NCBI GenBank assembly: GCA_902786815.1
Contig: CADADV010000007.1
Coordinates: 16,745-80,744 of the forward strand
Reading direction: 5' to 3'
DNA length: 64,000 nucleotides
From: an uncultured Eubacteriales bacterium
GTDB lineage: Bacteria > Bacillota > Clostridia > Peptostreptococcales > Anaerovoracaceae
The position numbers and the translations under genes were made by a program. This document shows positions 34,415 through 43,731 of this stretch, one piece after another; position 1 is the stretch's first letter, and every line of letters begins with the position of its first letter. The notes below the pieces were generated by a model. It made no database searches and was not told where the DNA came from. It was given only the letters and a program-made list of their open reading frames with translations.

Positions 34415-36115
34415 TTATTTTTTCTGTGCCTGCAGCACATGCTCAACAAATTCTTTTTCCGCAAGAGGTTTGGAGAAATAATATCCCTGGATGACATCAC
34501 ATCCCACGGACCGGAGGAAGTCGACCTGTTCCTTGTCTTCGACGCCTTCCGCCACCACTTCCATCTTCAAATACTTGGCGATGTCCATGATCAGCCGGAT
34601 CATCGTCTCCTGTTTTTCGCTGGAGTTGAGATTCTGCACGAAGCGCATATCCATCTTCAGCACGTCGACCGGTACATCCGCCAGCATGTTCAGGGAAGAA
34701 TAACCCGTTCCGAAGTCGTCCATCTCGATTTTGAATCCTTCTGCCCGCAGGCTGTTGATGATTTCGATCAGCTGCGCCGAATCGTCCATATAAGCGGATT
34801 CTGTGATTTCCAGATACAGATTCTTCTTGGAGATGTCGTAGTCGATCAGCTTCTCGATGATGAAATCGATCAGCGAGGAGTTATACAGGTCCATACGGGA
34901 AACATTCACAGAAAGCGGCAGTTCGATTCCGTGCTCCTTCCTCCATCTGCCCGCACATTCCAGCGCTCTGTCCCAAATGTAGAAGTCCAGTTTCTGGATC
35001 AGGCCGTTGTGTTCAAAGATCGGGATGAACTGTCCCGGGCTGATCCGTCCCAGTTCCGGATGATCCCACCGGACGAGCACTTCCGCGCTGGCCAGAACCG
35101 GCTCTTCGCCATGAACATTGTACTTCGGCTGGAAGTTCAAGTAGAACTGATGCGTCGCCATGGCCTCATCCATTTCGGTGATCAGCCGGTCTTCAAACAT
35201 CTTCTTCTGGAATGTTTCGTTGTCGTAGCGGGCGATCGACTTGGAATAATTGCCTTTGATCGTGTTGGCAGCCTGAACTGCCCGGTCGAATCTCGTTTCG
35301 ATATCGAAGCTCTTATCGACGTTCTGATAGATTCCGCAGCGGACCCGCACATGGATGTCGCGGAAATCGTCGAAGTGGCTGTTGATTTCCTCTGCCATAG
35401 TGGTGTAACTCACCTTCCCATGTTCAATATAGACAAAGAACTTGTCCGCCTCGACCCTGCCTGCGATGCACCTGGTCTTCTCCCGCAAGTCCTTCAGATA
35501 ATCGGACAGATGGATCAGGACCTCATCGCCTGCCTTCCTGCCATAGAGTTCATTGATCAGATGGAAATGATTGATGTCGATAAACACCGCGTCCATGATC
35601 AATTCACTATGGAAGGTATCGAATTGCTCCGAGTAACGGTAGAAATATTCTTTATTAAACAGGCCTGTCAGATCCTCACGCTCTGTAGACTGAATGATGC
35701 TTCTGTCTTCATACAGTTCGATGGTCTTCTGCATTCTCGTCAGCACGACCTCCGGGACCAGCGGATCCTTGGTAAGAAAATCTGCCGCGCCCATCGTGAG
35801 GCTGTCGACCTCGGCATGCTTGTCGCCCGTGAGGACGATGACAGGAATATTCACGTAATCGTCGCTCGATTTCAACCACTGGATCACATCATAGCCTCCC
35901 ATCTTCGGCATATTCAGATCCAGCAGGATCAAGGACAGCAGATCACCGTGTTCCTTGATTTTCTCCACCGCTTCCTCACCGTCTTCCGCCATGACAACAT
36001 CGAAATCATTCTGGACGATGTTTCGCAGCATCTCCCGATTGACGATCTCATCATCGACAATGAGGACGAGCCGCTTGCCGGCGATGGAGTGGAATTTCAC
36101 ATGACTTTTTAACAT
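34415..36115 (-). CDS. REC-GGDEF-EAL c-di-GMP protein, GGDEF degenerate
   Basis: The 566 residues form three domains. The receiver (about 15-135) has Asp66 (LILLDLNMPKMGG). The GGDEF-like domain (about 145-300) has its signature reduced to EADKF, so it should not synthesise c-di-GMP and may bind GTP or act structurally. The EAL domain (about 315-560) has AEVLVRW in place of EALxR but keeps SVNVSR, EITES, DDFGTGYSS, LKMD and VAEGVE. These are the metal and catalytic residues expected of an active phosphodiesterase. It follows two diguanylate cyclases and precedes an HPt. Confidence 0.9.
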   Translation of the reverse strand: MLKSHVKFHSIAGKRLVLIVDDEIVNREMLRNIVQNDFDVVMAEDGEEAVEKIKEHGDLLSLILLDLNMPKMGGYDVIQWLKSSDDYVNIPVIVLTGDKHAEVDSLTMGAADFLTKDPLVPEVVLTRMQKTIELYEDRSIIQSTEREDLTGLFNKEYFYRYSEQFDTFHSELIMDAVFIDINHFHLINELYGRKAGDEVLIHLSDYLKDLREKTRCIAGRVEADKFFVYIEHGKVSYTTMAEEINSHFDDFRDIHVRVRCGIYQNVDKSFDIETRFDRAVQAANTIKGNYSKSIARYDNETFQKKMFEDRLITEMDEAMATHQFYLNFQPKYNVHGEEPVLASAEVLVRWDHPELGRISPGQFIPIFEHNGLIQKLDFYIWDRALECAGRWRKEHGIELPLSVNVSRMDLYNSSLIDFIIEKLIDYDISKKNLYLEITESAYMDDSAQLIEIINSLRAEGFKIEMDDFGTGYSSLNMLADVPVDVLKMDMRFVQNLNSSEKQETMIRLIMDIAKYLKMEVVAEGVEDKEQVDFLRSVGCDVIQGYYFSKPLAEKEFVEHVLQAQKK

Positions 36116-36130
36116 AGCCTCCTCCTTTGT

Positions 36131-37516
36131 TCAGGAAGTAACTTCAGTGTCTTCTTTATCTTCATAGAACGCAAACCCGTCGCGTCCCCCTTCCTTGACT
36201 TTGTAGAGCGCCAGGTCGGCCGTCTTGAACAGCGCGTCCGGGCTGTCCGGATCCTTCGCGTTTCCGGAGCTGAACGCGACACCGATGCTAAGCGTCACAT
36301 CAGGCAGGCCATCGTCTCTGCGATGCAGCATTTCGTTCACAGCTGCGATCTTGCTTTCGACAACGTGCTTCAGTTCCGGCCGCATCTGCACCATCAGCAC
36401 CGCGAATTCATCACCGCCGATCCTGCAGACAAAGTCCTCAGAACGGAAACTGGAGGACAGGATCCTCGCGACTTTCTGCAGGACCTTGTCTCCCATCTCA
36501 TGACCATAAGTATCATTGATGGATTTAAAGAAATCCACGTCGACGATCATCAGCGCCACCTCTTCACCAAACAGTTCCTCCCGTTTGTTATCGAAGAACT
36601 TCCGGTTGTACAGATCCGTCATTACATCATGGGTCGCCTCATAGGACAGGATCTCGTGATGTTTCTGGGTCGCCTGAAGCATTGTATTGTAGGCTTTGGC
36701 CAGATAAGTATACTCGGCGGCGCCTTTCACCGGAAGCACCCTTTGCGTCCGGATATACTCAGTACTGTTTCGCAAAGGCAGCAGCACCAGCTGCGCGATA
36801 GCGAACAGCAAGATCAGCGCAAACCCAAGCAACAGGGCCATCAGGATATTCTGAACGATGAGCCGGTGCTTCGCGCTCTCGTAGTACTCCAGCTCGAGGG
36901 CGCGGGTGTTCTCCATCAACTGCTCTGTGCTGTTGAGGACACTGTCCCAGATCTCACTTTTCTTGTCTTCATAGCTTTGGTCAAAGACCATATTGCGCGC
37001 CTTCTGGCGCTTCTGCTGCGCGGTAAGCTGACTGTCTTCCTTCGTCAGGGTCACCTCTGTCAGATCCTTCGAGACCTCCGCAGGTTCCAGACTGTATCCT
37101 TCCGCGGCGAGACACATGGCGTAACCCTCGACTTCCGCCAACTCGTTAGATGCCTTCAGCGCATTCGCCAAAGAAGTGTAAATGCCATCTTCCTTGCCGT
37201 ACGGCTCAATTGCCGCCAGCGAAGCCTCCCTGCGTTTGTCCACATCGACTTCCTTGTAATACGCTTCGGCTTCTTCGACATTTCCGGTCGCTACGAAAGC
37301 CTGGCACTTCTCCGTGAGGTAATCGGAAACCTCGCGCATCTGGTTGATCGATTCCTCCTCAACAATATAAGCTTCCGTCGAATCCTGCATCTTCGTCAGC
37401 GACGTATCGATGCGGGACGAACCTACAACTAGCAGAAGTGAGATGACGATCAGCAGCGCAACGAAAACCGCGAAGAAATAGGTGATTTTAATTTCCTTCT
37501 TATTCTTCTGTTCCAT
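36131..37516 (-). CDS. Membrane diguanylate cyclase with periplasmic sensor
   Basis: The 461 residues have one helix near 10-30 and an extracytoplasmic sensor of about 190 helical residues. A second helix (about 228-250) leads to a HAMP-like linker and a GGDEF domain. The domain has an intact active site, CRIGGDEFAVL, and an inhibitory RxxD site (RSED) exactly five residues before it, so product feedback is likely. The gene overlaps the upstream cyclase by 17 bases, showing coupling. The ligand is unknown. Confidence 0.92.
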   Translation of the reverse strand: MEQKNKKEIKITYFFAVFVALLIVISLLLVVGSSRIDTSLTKMQDSTEAYIVEEESINQMREVSDYLTEKCQAFVATGNVEEAEAYYKEVDVDKRREASLAAIEPYGKEDGIYTSLANALKASNELAEVEGYAMCLAAEGYSLEPAEVSKDLTEVTLTKEDSQLTAQQKRQKARNMVFDQSYEDKKSEIWDSVLNSTEQLMENTRALELEYYESAKHRLIVQNILMALLLGFALILLFAIAQLVLLPLRNSTEYIRTQRVLPVKGAAEYTYLAKAYNTMLQATQKHHEILSYEATHDVMTDLYNRKFFDNKREELFGEEVALMIVDVDFFKSINDTYGHEMGDKVLQKVARILSSSFRSEDFVCRIGGDEFAVLMVQMRPELKHVVESKIAAVNEMLHRRDDGLPDVTLSIGVAFSSGNAKDPDSPDALFKTADLALYKVKEGGRDGFAFYEDKEDTEVTS

Positions 37517-38675
37517 TCTTGGCCCCTGAAAGCTTCCTGCTTTCTGATTTTCTTTCCTTTTTTATATCATACAACATTTTATCCGCTTCGTGAATCAATT
37601 CTTTTGGTGTCTGCCCTTCCATATATTTCGCGACACCGATGCTCATCCGCAGCTCGTACGGCGACACGTTATCAAAGCCAACAAGCTTCTCCTGGATCGA
37701 TTCTGATAGGATCTCCACATCTTTCGGATCTGCAGTTTCGATCACGATGATAAATTCATCGCCGCCGTACCGGGCGATATAGGGGCGAGGGACATAACCG
37801 CCGCAGGCCTCCTTGATGCCTTTTGAAGCATTGACCAGGGCGTTATCTCCCTCCACATGCCCGTAAGTATCGTTGATCTGCTTGAAACTGTCCAGATCCA
37901 TCATCATAAGGTATACGTCATGGTCATGGTTCCTCAGTTTGTAATCCATGAACCCCAGCAGATTCTGCCGGTTATTGACCTGTGTCAGTTTATCGATTGA
38001 GATCTGCTGCATGATCGTTCCCAGGAAGAGCAGCAGAAGCTCGACCATGACCGCAACGCAGATCACCGGAAACGCCTCGCCGGCAAAGGATAGGGCCCAG
38101 CTGGCCAGGATGCACAAGGGGAATGTCGCGGCGATGGCCAGATGCGACCGTGTAAGCGGCTCAGACTCTTTCTTGCACTGCAGCAGCAGCCGTACTGCAA
38201 ACAGAACGGAGAATCCAAGCAAATAGAACATCTCAAACTGGAACCAGGATCCGCGGACGTATCCGCCCGCCGCATCGATCAGGAACAGTTGATGTGTTTT
38301 AAGATTGAGGAGCGCAAGCACGATTGGAACGACAGCCGGAACCATGATCAGACGGAACCGGAGTTTCTCTCCGGAATGGTGCTCCGTGATCTGCGCTTCT
38401 GCGTAGATGCACCAGGTGAAGACGCCGATGATCAGCGTGATGTGATACAGGGTCTTGAATATATAGGATACGACCATCGCATCATCCAAATCAAGGATCC
38501 GGTCAAACAGGGTAAACAGGAAGTTTGCCGAAAAATTAATCAAAAAACAAGCAAGCAGTCTGGAAAGACAAAGCTCAACAAAAGACTGCGTACCGCTTCT
38601 CCTCGTCCAGAAAAGCAGTATGCCTGTGATGATCATACAAATTGCGTAGACTTCTGCATATAGAATCGCATCCAT
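37500..38675 (-). CDS. Multi-span membrane diguanylate cyclase
   Basis: The 391 residues have about seven N-terminal membrane helices (7TM-like sensor, to about residue 215) and a GGDEF domain with intact ARYGGDEFIIVI. No RxxD inhibitory site is seen before it. It likely makes c-di-GMP in response to a membrane or ligand cue. Start 38675 (MDAILYAEVY) is preferred to a longer frame, with AGGGG about ten bases upstream. Its promoter has the paired-repeat architecture described at 38728-38762, which lets it be induced separately from the pilus genes. Confidence 0.9.
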   Translation of the reverse strand: MDAILYAEVYAICMIITGILLFWTRRSGTQSFVELCLSRLLACFLINFSANFLFTLFDRILDLDDAMVVSYIFKTLYHITLIIGVFTWCIYAEAQITEHHSGEKLRFRLIMVPAVVPIVLALLNLKTHQLFLIDAAGGYVRGSWFQFEMFYLLGFSVLFAVRLLLQCKKESEPLTRSHLAIAATFPLCILASWALSFAGEAFPVICVAVMVELLLLFLGTIMQQISIDKLTQVNNRQNLLGFMDYKLRNHDHDVYLMMMDLDSFKQINDTYGHVEGDNALVNASKGIKEACGGYVPRPYIARYGGDEFIIVIETADPKDVEILSESIQEKLVGFDNVSPYELRMSIGVAKYMEGQTPKELIHEADKMLYDIKKERKSESRKLSGAKNGTEE

Positions 38676-38727
38676 GTGACGGTGGCCCCTATTTTCCCTA
38701 TTATATAAAACCTTTAGATTCTTCTGC

Positions 38728-38762
38728 ATTATAAGGGCAAAAGCGTCACAGAAAGCGTCACA
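38728..38762 (-). promoter_or_regulatory. Repeat-controlled promoter (38.7 kb)
   Basis: On the minus strand TGTGACGCTTT occurs at 38762-38752 and 38750-38740, period 12. TATAAT (38733-38728) begins 7 bases after the GACGCTT core. Repeat sequence, period and gap match the 33.6 kb promoter exactly. It lies directly after the stop of the SARP-like gene and drives the diguanylate cyclase. Confidence 0.65.
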
Positions 38763-38764
38763 AA

Positions 38765-39991
38765 TCAGTCTAAAACGGGTAAGTCCTCTTTCTTGACCAG
38801 CAGGCTTTTGACAGCGTACGAAATGCCGGTGCGCTGCCTGCTCGTGAGGAAGTTTGCACTGATACGTTTTTCGATGATGTGGCAGTTCTCCTCGGTTGTG
38901 TTGATGAGGAGGATAAGATACTGGCCCTGCCCGTACTTGGTGACCGTATCCGTATTACGGATCGAACTGACGGCGGCTGTCTTCAGACGCTCGGACAAAT
39001 CTGTGAGTTTCGGTCCCTCCCGCATCGGATTGCCTTTGCTGTCCACGATGGTGCAGAGCATAAGAAAGATTTTGTCGGCATTACGGCGCATGGTACGTTC
39101 GATGGTCTGATAGAGTTCCTGAAAGACCGGAAGAGAACAATAATATCCGCGGCCGCCTGTATCGTCCGCATTGGTCAGTTTCTCCTGGATCTCATCGATA
39201 GTCTCGTGATCGTGGAACAGATGCTCGCCGAGGCGGCGGATGAAATCGCGGACATGTTCGTTGGAACGGTCGCCGTATTCTTTGAGATAGAGGTTGACGG
39301 TATCTTCATAGTAACGCTCGGAATCCGCGAAGCGTCCCAGATTTGTCAGGGCTTCGACCACATAGATTTCCCATTCGGAGAAAGGATCAACACGAACCGC
39401 GTAGAGAGCCAGATCATACATGTCCTTGAATTTGTGCGTCTGTCTGTAATACTCCAGAAGCGCAGTAGTCGTCTGGTTAAACAGCGTGCGGTAGCGCTCG
39501 CCCTCCTGATAGATCCACGGAACGTTGTCCCTGCCCGCAAAGAAACGGCCTGCGTAACTGTAGCAGGCGCCGGACAGTTTGTCCTCCCTCTTTTTCGGAT
39601 TTTCTTCGGCCAGCGCTTCCCCGGCCAGCCGTTCAAACTCGCGGGCGTCCTCGACGACCGGAACTTCATCCGTCCAGTAGTAGATACCTTTTCTCTGCTT
39701 GACGAACTTCGCCTCGGGAAGACCGTGGGATTTGAGGTTTTTGCGCATATTGTAGAGGACATTCCGGATGGCGTGGGACACGTCTTCGATGTCCCGGTCC
39801 TCAAAGAGCGTGTTCTTGATGAGGCTGCGGCTGGCGCCGTCCTTGCCGAAGTGAAACATCAGCAGCATGAGCAGGCCGATCTGGGATTCGTCTCTGGATC
39901 CGATGGCGATCTTGGCGCCGTTATAGTTGACGGAGTAAGAGCCCAGTGTCCTGACGTAGATCACATTTTTCTCTTCCTTTTTCCCGCTCAT
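38765..39991 (-). CDS. SARP/BTAD-like regulator with degenerate GGDEF domain
   Basis: The 408 residues start with an OmpR-like winged helix (about 10-100, VRTLGSYSVNYNGAKI to RKGIYYWT). A helical BTAD domain follows (about 105-245, including YRTLFNQTTTALLEYYR and the repeated DLALYAVRVDPFSEWEIY). The C-terminus (about 270-405) looks like a GGDEF fold with the signature decayed to TKYGQGQY. SARP-type proteins activate promoters through direct repeats overlapping the -35. The three nearby repeat promoters have that geometry. GGAGG precedes ATG 39991. The ligand may be c-di-GMP or GTP-like, which is speculative. Confidence 0.75.
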   Translation of the reverse strand: MSGKKEEKNVIYVRTLGSYSVNYNGAKIAIGSRDESQIGLLMLLMFHFGKDGASRSLIKNTLFEDRDIEDVSHAIRNVLYNMRKNLKSHGLPEAKFVKQRKGIYYWTDEVPVVEDAREFERLAGEALAEENPKKREDKLSGACYSYAGRFFAGRDNVPWIYQEGERYRTLFNQTTTALLEYYRQTHKFKDMYDLALYAVRVDPFSEWEIYVVEALTNLGRFADSERYYEDTVNLYLKEYGDRSNEHVRDFIRRLGEHLFHDHETIDEIQEKLTNADDTGGRGYYCSLPVFQELYQTIERTMRRNADKIFLMLCTIVDSKGNPMREGPKLTDLSERLKTAAVSSIRNTDTVTKYGQGQYLILLINTTEENCHIIEKRISANFLTSRQRTGISYAVKSLLVKKEDLPVLD

Positions 39992-40040
39992 GCCGGCACC
40001 TCCTGCGGTATTTCTCACGGACCGTCAGACTTGCTTATCG

Positions 40041-41093
40041 TTAAACACGTTTGGAAACAAATTCGTAATTATTGCAGGTGTTCAGCAGCGTCTCCTTCGT
40101 GATCGTGCCCTGCTGATACAGTTCGAACAGACTGTTGTCCATGGTCATCATGCCTTCTGCTCTTGCCGCCTGCATGGCCGCTTCCAGCTGATGGAGTTTG
40201 TTTTCCCGGATCATGTTCTGGATGGCCGGGTTCGATTTCATCACTTCGAATACCGGCGTGATCGTGCCGCTCGTCGTCGGGATCAGCTGCTGGCAGACAA
40301 CGCCGCGGATCAGCTGGGCAAGCTGCCCTCTGACCTGGACCTGCTGCGTGGCAGGGAACACATCGACGATACGATTGATGGTATTGGCAGCGCTGCTGGT
40401 GTGCAGGGTGCTGAACAGCAGGACGCCTGTTTCCGCTGCCGTGATCGCAGCGGAGATCGTTTCGAAATCACGCATCTCACCGAGCAGGATCACGTCCGGG
40501 CTCTCACGGAGCGCGGAACGCAGGGATTCCAGATACCCCGGTGTGTCGATAAACACCTCGCGCTGGCTGACGATGCTTTTGTTGTGGGAATGCAGATATT
40601 CGATGGGGTCTTCCATGGTGATGATGTGGGATTCCCTCTGATGGTTGATCCTGTCGATCATGCAGGCAAGCGTCGTGGATTTGCCTGATCCTGCCGCGCC
40701 CGCAACGAGCACAAGCCCCGTCATATTGTCCGCCAGAGAAAGAACGCTTTCGGGGATCCCCAGTTCACGGTAGTCCGGAATGCCGAATTTGATGACACGG
40801 ATGACCGCGGAGAGAGAGCCGCGCTGACGGAACACATTCACACGGAATCTGCCCAGTTCCGGAACGGAAAATGAAAAGTCATCGTCCAATCCCTTGTCCA
40901 GAATCGTTTTCTCTCTTCTGGCCGCTGCATAGATTTCATCGATGACCGGCTCAATGGAGGCAGGCTTCATGATATCCCCGCCCATCCGGTCCTGGGTACC
41001 CTTGACCTTGCATGTCACGGGAAGGCCCGCGATGAGGAAGATGTCGGAAGCTCCTTTGAGTATGGCATTTTTGAGTATGTCCTGCAGCATCAT
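40041..41093 (-). CDS. pilT: Type IV pilus retraction ATPase PilT
   Basis: The 350-residue hexameric motor has the Walker A box GAAGSGKST (near residue 134), the Asp box region TMEDPIEYLH, Walker B VILLGEMRD and the His box STLHTSSAANT. The C-terminal MDNSLFELYQQGTI is also PilT-like. It pulls the pilus in by depolymerising pilin. It overlaps the upstream pilin-like gene as ATGA. No PilB extension ATPase is in the window. Confidence 0.92.
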   Translation of the reverse strand: MMLQDILKNAILKGASDIFLIAGLPVTCKVKGTQDRMGGDIMKPASIEPVIDEIYAAARREKTILDKGLDDDFSFSVPELGRFRVNVFRQRGSLSAVIRVIKFGIPDYRELGIPESVLSLADNMTGLVLVAGAAGSGKSTTLACMIDRINHQRESHIITMEDPIEYLHSHNKSIVSQREVFIDTPGYLESLRSALRESPDVILLGEMRDFETISAAITAAETGVLLFSTLHTSSAANTINRIVDVFPATQQVQVRGQLAQLIRGVVCQQLIPTTSGTITPVFEVMKSNPAIQNMIRENKLHQLEAAMQAARAEGMMTMDNSLFELYQQGTITKETLLNTCNNYEFVSKRV

Positions 41094-41473
41094 TGATCAG
41101 CTCCTTTCCAGATATGCGTAAACGGATCGTCCGCATGCCAGTCCTTCCTGAGATCCCATTTCTCGATTTTATAATCACCATTCGCATCCGGTTCGGACAC
41201 CCGGATCTCCAGAGTATAGCCGTCCCGTTCGATTTTTGTCTGTCTTTCCTTTTCTGTCACCGCGCCCGCAGCCGCCTTCGCATCGAAATCCCGAAGGAAC
41301 TGCTGTCCCTCGGCTTCGAGTTCGTATCTGTTGGCGGTAACCGCAGCGAAGCGCTCCGCCATGACCTTGTCTGCGTTAGTGGTTGCCAGCGTCAGCGTCG
41401 CCAGCGTCGTGAGTATGATCGCGACAACAACGAGGAAGATCGCGATCGGCCCTAATCTGAGTTTGTGGTTCAT
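41090..41473 (-). CDS. Pilin-like single-span protein
   Basis: The 127 residues have a short positive N-terminus (MNHKLRLGP), one membrane helix (about 8-30) and a soluble domain ending in a Trp-rich tail. This is the architecture of a minor pilin, although no GF/xxxE prepilin peptidase site is obvious. It overlaps neighbours by ATGA at both ends within the pilus operon. Function is inferred from context. Confidence 0.7.
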   Translation of the reverse strand: MNHKLRLGPIAIFLVVVAIILTTLATLTLATTNADKVMAERFAAVTANRYELEAEGQQFLRDFDAKAAAGAVTEKERQTKIERDGYTLEIRVSEPDANGDYKIEKWDLRKDWHADDPFTHIWKGADQ

Positions 41474-41904
41474 CGCGCTCCCTCCTTGATATAACTTCCT
41501 GTATGCATCTGGTAAATCGCCGTGCCGTCTCCCGGATAAACATTGATCAGTTCATCCACATAGGTTCCGGTGTCCCCTTTTTCCGGCGTCAGCGTCACCT
41601 CGATGCGGTATCCGTTCTGTGTGGCTGTCACTGTATCCGCCGACACCTCCACCTTCGAGACATTCTCCATCTTCTCGAGGAGTGCTGCCGCTTCTTCCGC
41701 ATTTGTTGCGTCCTTGGTGACCTCTGCTGCATTTTCAGCGCAGATGACGGCCTTCGTGAGGTCGCCCGCGTCAAGACTCTGCTCTCTTGCCGTCATACAG
41801 ACCAAAGTGATCACCACGATGACGATCAGCAAGAGCAGGAACATCATGAACAGCTCCACAACGGAAGCGATATTGCTTTTTTTGTTGATCTTATCTCCGA
41901 ACAT
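41470..41904 (-). CDS. Pilin-like single-span protein
   Basis: The 144 residues start MFGDKINKKSN. A strong membrane helix spans about 12-38 (ASVVELFMMFLLLLIVIVV) and a soluble domain follows. GGAG lies about 12 bases before ATG 41904. Its start overlaps the previous gene's end by 14 bases. I judge it a minor-pilin-like component by architecture and operon. No family motif is evident. Confidence 0.7.
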   Translation of the reverse strand: MFGDKINKKSNIASVVELFMMFLLLLIVIVVITLVCMTAREQSLDAGDLTKAVICAENAAEVTKDATNAEEAAALLEKMENVSKVEVSADTVTATQNGYRIEVTLTPEKGDTGTYVDELINVYPGDGTAIYQMHTGSYIKEGAR

Positions 41905-42343
41905 TGACGTAAGATGCTCCTTTATCCGTCTTGATCTCAAGCAGATTATCCGAAATGTAACTTATTTCAAACTGCGAAGTCTCCCCGATTTTGCTTGCTG
42001 TTTTGGGATCGACCGGCAGGTCGCTTTTGCTGTATTCTTCCATGAGGGCTCCGTCCGAAAGGTAGATTTTATGAGCGAATCCCGTATCTCCGTCCGCGAT
42101 GGAGATGCCCGGGCAGCCGTCGAAATCCATCGGTGTCACTTCCCCGCCGTCGTGGTCTTTGACCGCCGTCGCGACATAGGCGCAGACGATACGCTGCATG
42201 TCGTTCTCATGCTGACTGTCCGCCCCATGCTGGTAGGACTTCGCCGCGAAGACGACCAAAAGCAGTATGACAAGGAACAGCACCGCGATGGTCAGTGCCG
42301 AGAGGATCTCTCCTATGCTTTTGTTGCTTTTGCTTTGCTCCAT
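41891..42343 (-). CDS. Pilin-like protein (DUF4860-like)
   Basis: The 150 residues have a hydrophilic leader (MEQSKSNKSIGEI), one membrane helix (about 14-36) and a C-terminal beta domain (FAHKIYLSDGALMEEY, LLEIKTDKGASYVNV). The pattern matches proteins catalogued as DUF4860 that occur with type IV pilus-like operons. It starts two bases after the preceding gene ends. It is a probable minor pilin or assembly factor. Confidence 0.7.
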   Translation of the reverse strand: MEQSKSNKSIGEILSALTIAVLFLVILLLVVFAAKSYQHGADSQHENDMQRIVCAYVATAVKDHDGGEVTPMDFDGCPGISIADGDTGFAHKIYLSDGALMEEYSKSDLPVDPKTASKIGETSQFEISYISDNLLEIKTDKGASYVNVRR

Positions 42344-42345
42344 CT

Positions 42346-42660
42346 CTATTTATCTCCCTGGTATATGACCTTGACCTGCGGGGGCTGATTCTCCGCGAAG
42401 AGGTCATAGACAATCAGATAATCATCTTTGTTGACGGTGAGGCCGTAATTTTCTTCAAGGTAAGCGAGACTCTCCGGATAGGCGTTCTCGATAACGTAGC
42501 ATTGAAGCGCCCTCTCCTGAACAGTCTCCTTGATGGCGTTCTCCCGGTCCGCAATGTCTTCTTCCGTAACTGCAAAAGCAGCATAAAGGACGATACAGAC
42601 AAGGAGTACAGCCAGTATCACGCAAATGGTTATGAACTTGTGATCACGAATGATCTGCAT
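42346..42660 (-). CDS. Small pilin-like single-span protein
   Basis: The 104 residues have a short N-terminus (MQIIRDHK), a membrane helix (about 9-29) and a soluble domain of about 75 residues with two tyrosine-rich strands. No canonical prepilin cleavage site is seen. It sits between PilC and the DUF4860-like gene, and is likely a structural or minor pilin of the appendage. Confidence 0.7.
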   Translation of the reverse strand: MQIIRDHKFITICVILAVLLVCIVLYAAFAVTEEDIADRENAIKETVQERALQCYVIENAYPESLAYLEENYGLTVNKDDYLIVYDLFAENQPPQVKVIYQGDK

Positions 42661-42681
42661 AAACGATATTCCTTTCGGTTC

Positions 42682-43710
42682 TCAGCCAATCGAATTCATG
42701 ATGCCGATGAGCGGGACCATCAGCGAGATCAGCATCAGTCCCAGTGTGATCATGAGGAAGCCTGTCAGAAGCGGCTCGACTGTGTTGGCGATGCGCGCCA
42801 CATAGGCTTCATTGTTGTCCTTCAGGTTGGTCAGTATTTTCTGCAGGATGGAATCCAGCATGCCGCTGCGCTCTGCCGGGATCAGCATCCTGTTGTTGAT
42901 TGGATCGTAAAGTTTTTCTTCGCTTGCCGCCTGGGAGAAACTGAGTCCCGTGCGCATTTTTTCGATGCAGTTGTTCAGTTTTTTCTTCAGGCCGTCTGTC
43001 TCGGCTACGGGCAGGCTCTTGGCGATGGCTTCGTCCTGCATTTCGCCGCTTGAGATGAACATGTCGAAGCAGGAAGTGAACCGATACAGATCAAGGTTGT
43101 CAAAGAGCTGCCGGAAGGTGCTGATCTTTGAGAGCACGCCCCGCACTGTTGCTGACTTGCCGCCTCTCCACATGAAGACGCCGATGAGAAGCAGGATGAC
43201 CAGGATGATCATGATCACCATCAGCACCTTGCACAGAGTGAAGGAAACATTGATGTAGTTCAAAGACGACGACGCCAGGCTTCCGGTCAGGTTGTTGTAC
43301 ACCCCGTAAAAGGCCGGGAAGACAATGGCCAGCATTGCGATCAGCACTGCGATGACCATGAACAGCAAAATGATCGGATAGCGCACGGCGGACACGAAAG
43401 TGTTCCGCATGGAGTGTTCCGTCCTGTAATATTCGGACAGGTGGAACAAGGTTCCCTCAAGCTTTCCTGTATATTCTGAGGCATCGACCATATCCACGGC
43501 GTAATCCGGGAAGGCTTCTGACCCTTTCATGGCGTCCGCCAGAGAAGACCCCTCGGACATCTTCCGGGCCATCGCATCATAGGCTGCGTTGCCTTTGCCT
43601 GTGTCTTCGGATTCTTCTTTCAGAAGTCCCACCGCTTCAGATGGCGTGATCCCTGCTTTGATCATCATGCCCATGTTTTCAAAGAATGAGCCCATCTCGT
43701 TTGCATTCAT
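42682..43710 (-). CDS. pilC: PilC/GspF inner-membrane platform protein
   Basis: The 342 residues contain two T2SSF domains (about 1-120 and 195-320), each followed by hydrophobic helices, giving three to four membrane spans. The lead-in FFENMGMMIKAGITPSEA and the second-repeat RFTSCFDMFISSGEMQ are diagnostic. The platform protein couples the cytoplasmic motor to pilin subunits. The sequence is shorter than canonical PilC (about 400), mainly at the N-terminus. Confidence 0.9.
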   Translation of the reverse strand: MNANEMGSFFENMGMMIKAGITPSEAVGLLKEESEDTGKGNAAYDAMARKMSEGSSLADAMKGSEAFPDYAVDMVDASEYTGKLEGTLFHLSEYYRTEHSMRNTFVSAVRYPIILLFMVIAVLIAMLAIVFPAFYGVYNNLTGSLASSSLNYINVSFTLCKVLMVIMIILVILLLIGVFMWRGGKSATVRGVLSKISTFRQLFDNLDLYRFTSCFDMFISSGEMQDEAIAKSLPVAETDGLKKKLNNCIEKMRTGLSFSQAASEEKLYDPINNRMLIPAERSGMLDSILQKILTNLKDNNEAYVARIANTVEPLLTGFLMITLGLMLISLMVPLIGIMNSIG

Positions 43711-43731
43711 TGCAAAGCTCCTTTCCTGTTT

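Noticed and set aside
34301..36112. A 603-residue plus-strand frame and similar long antisense frames (13647-14300, 26113-27840)
   Set aside because: They mirror strong minus-strand genes, have no ribosome sites and show no domain pattern.
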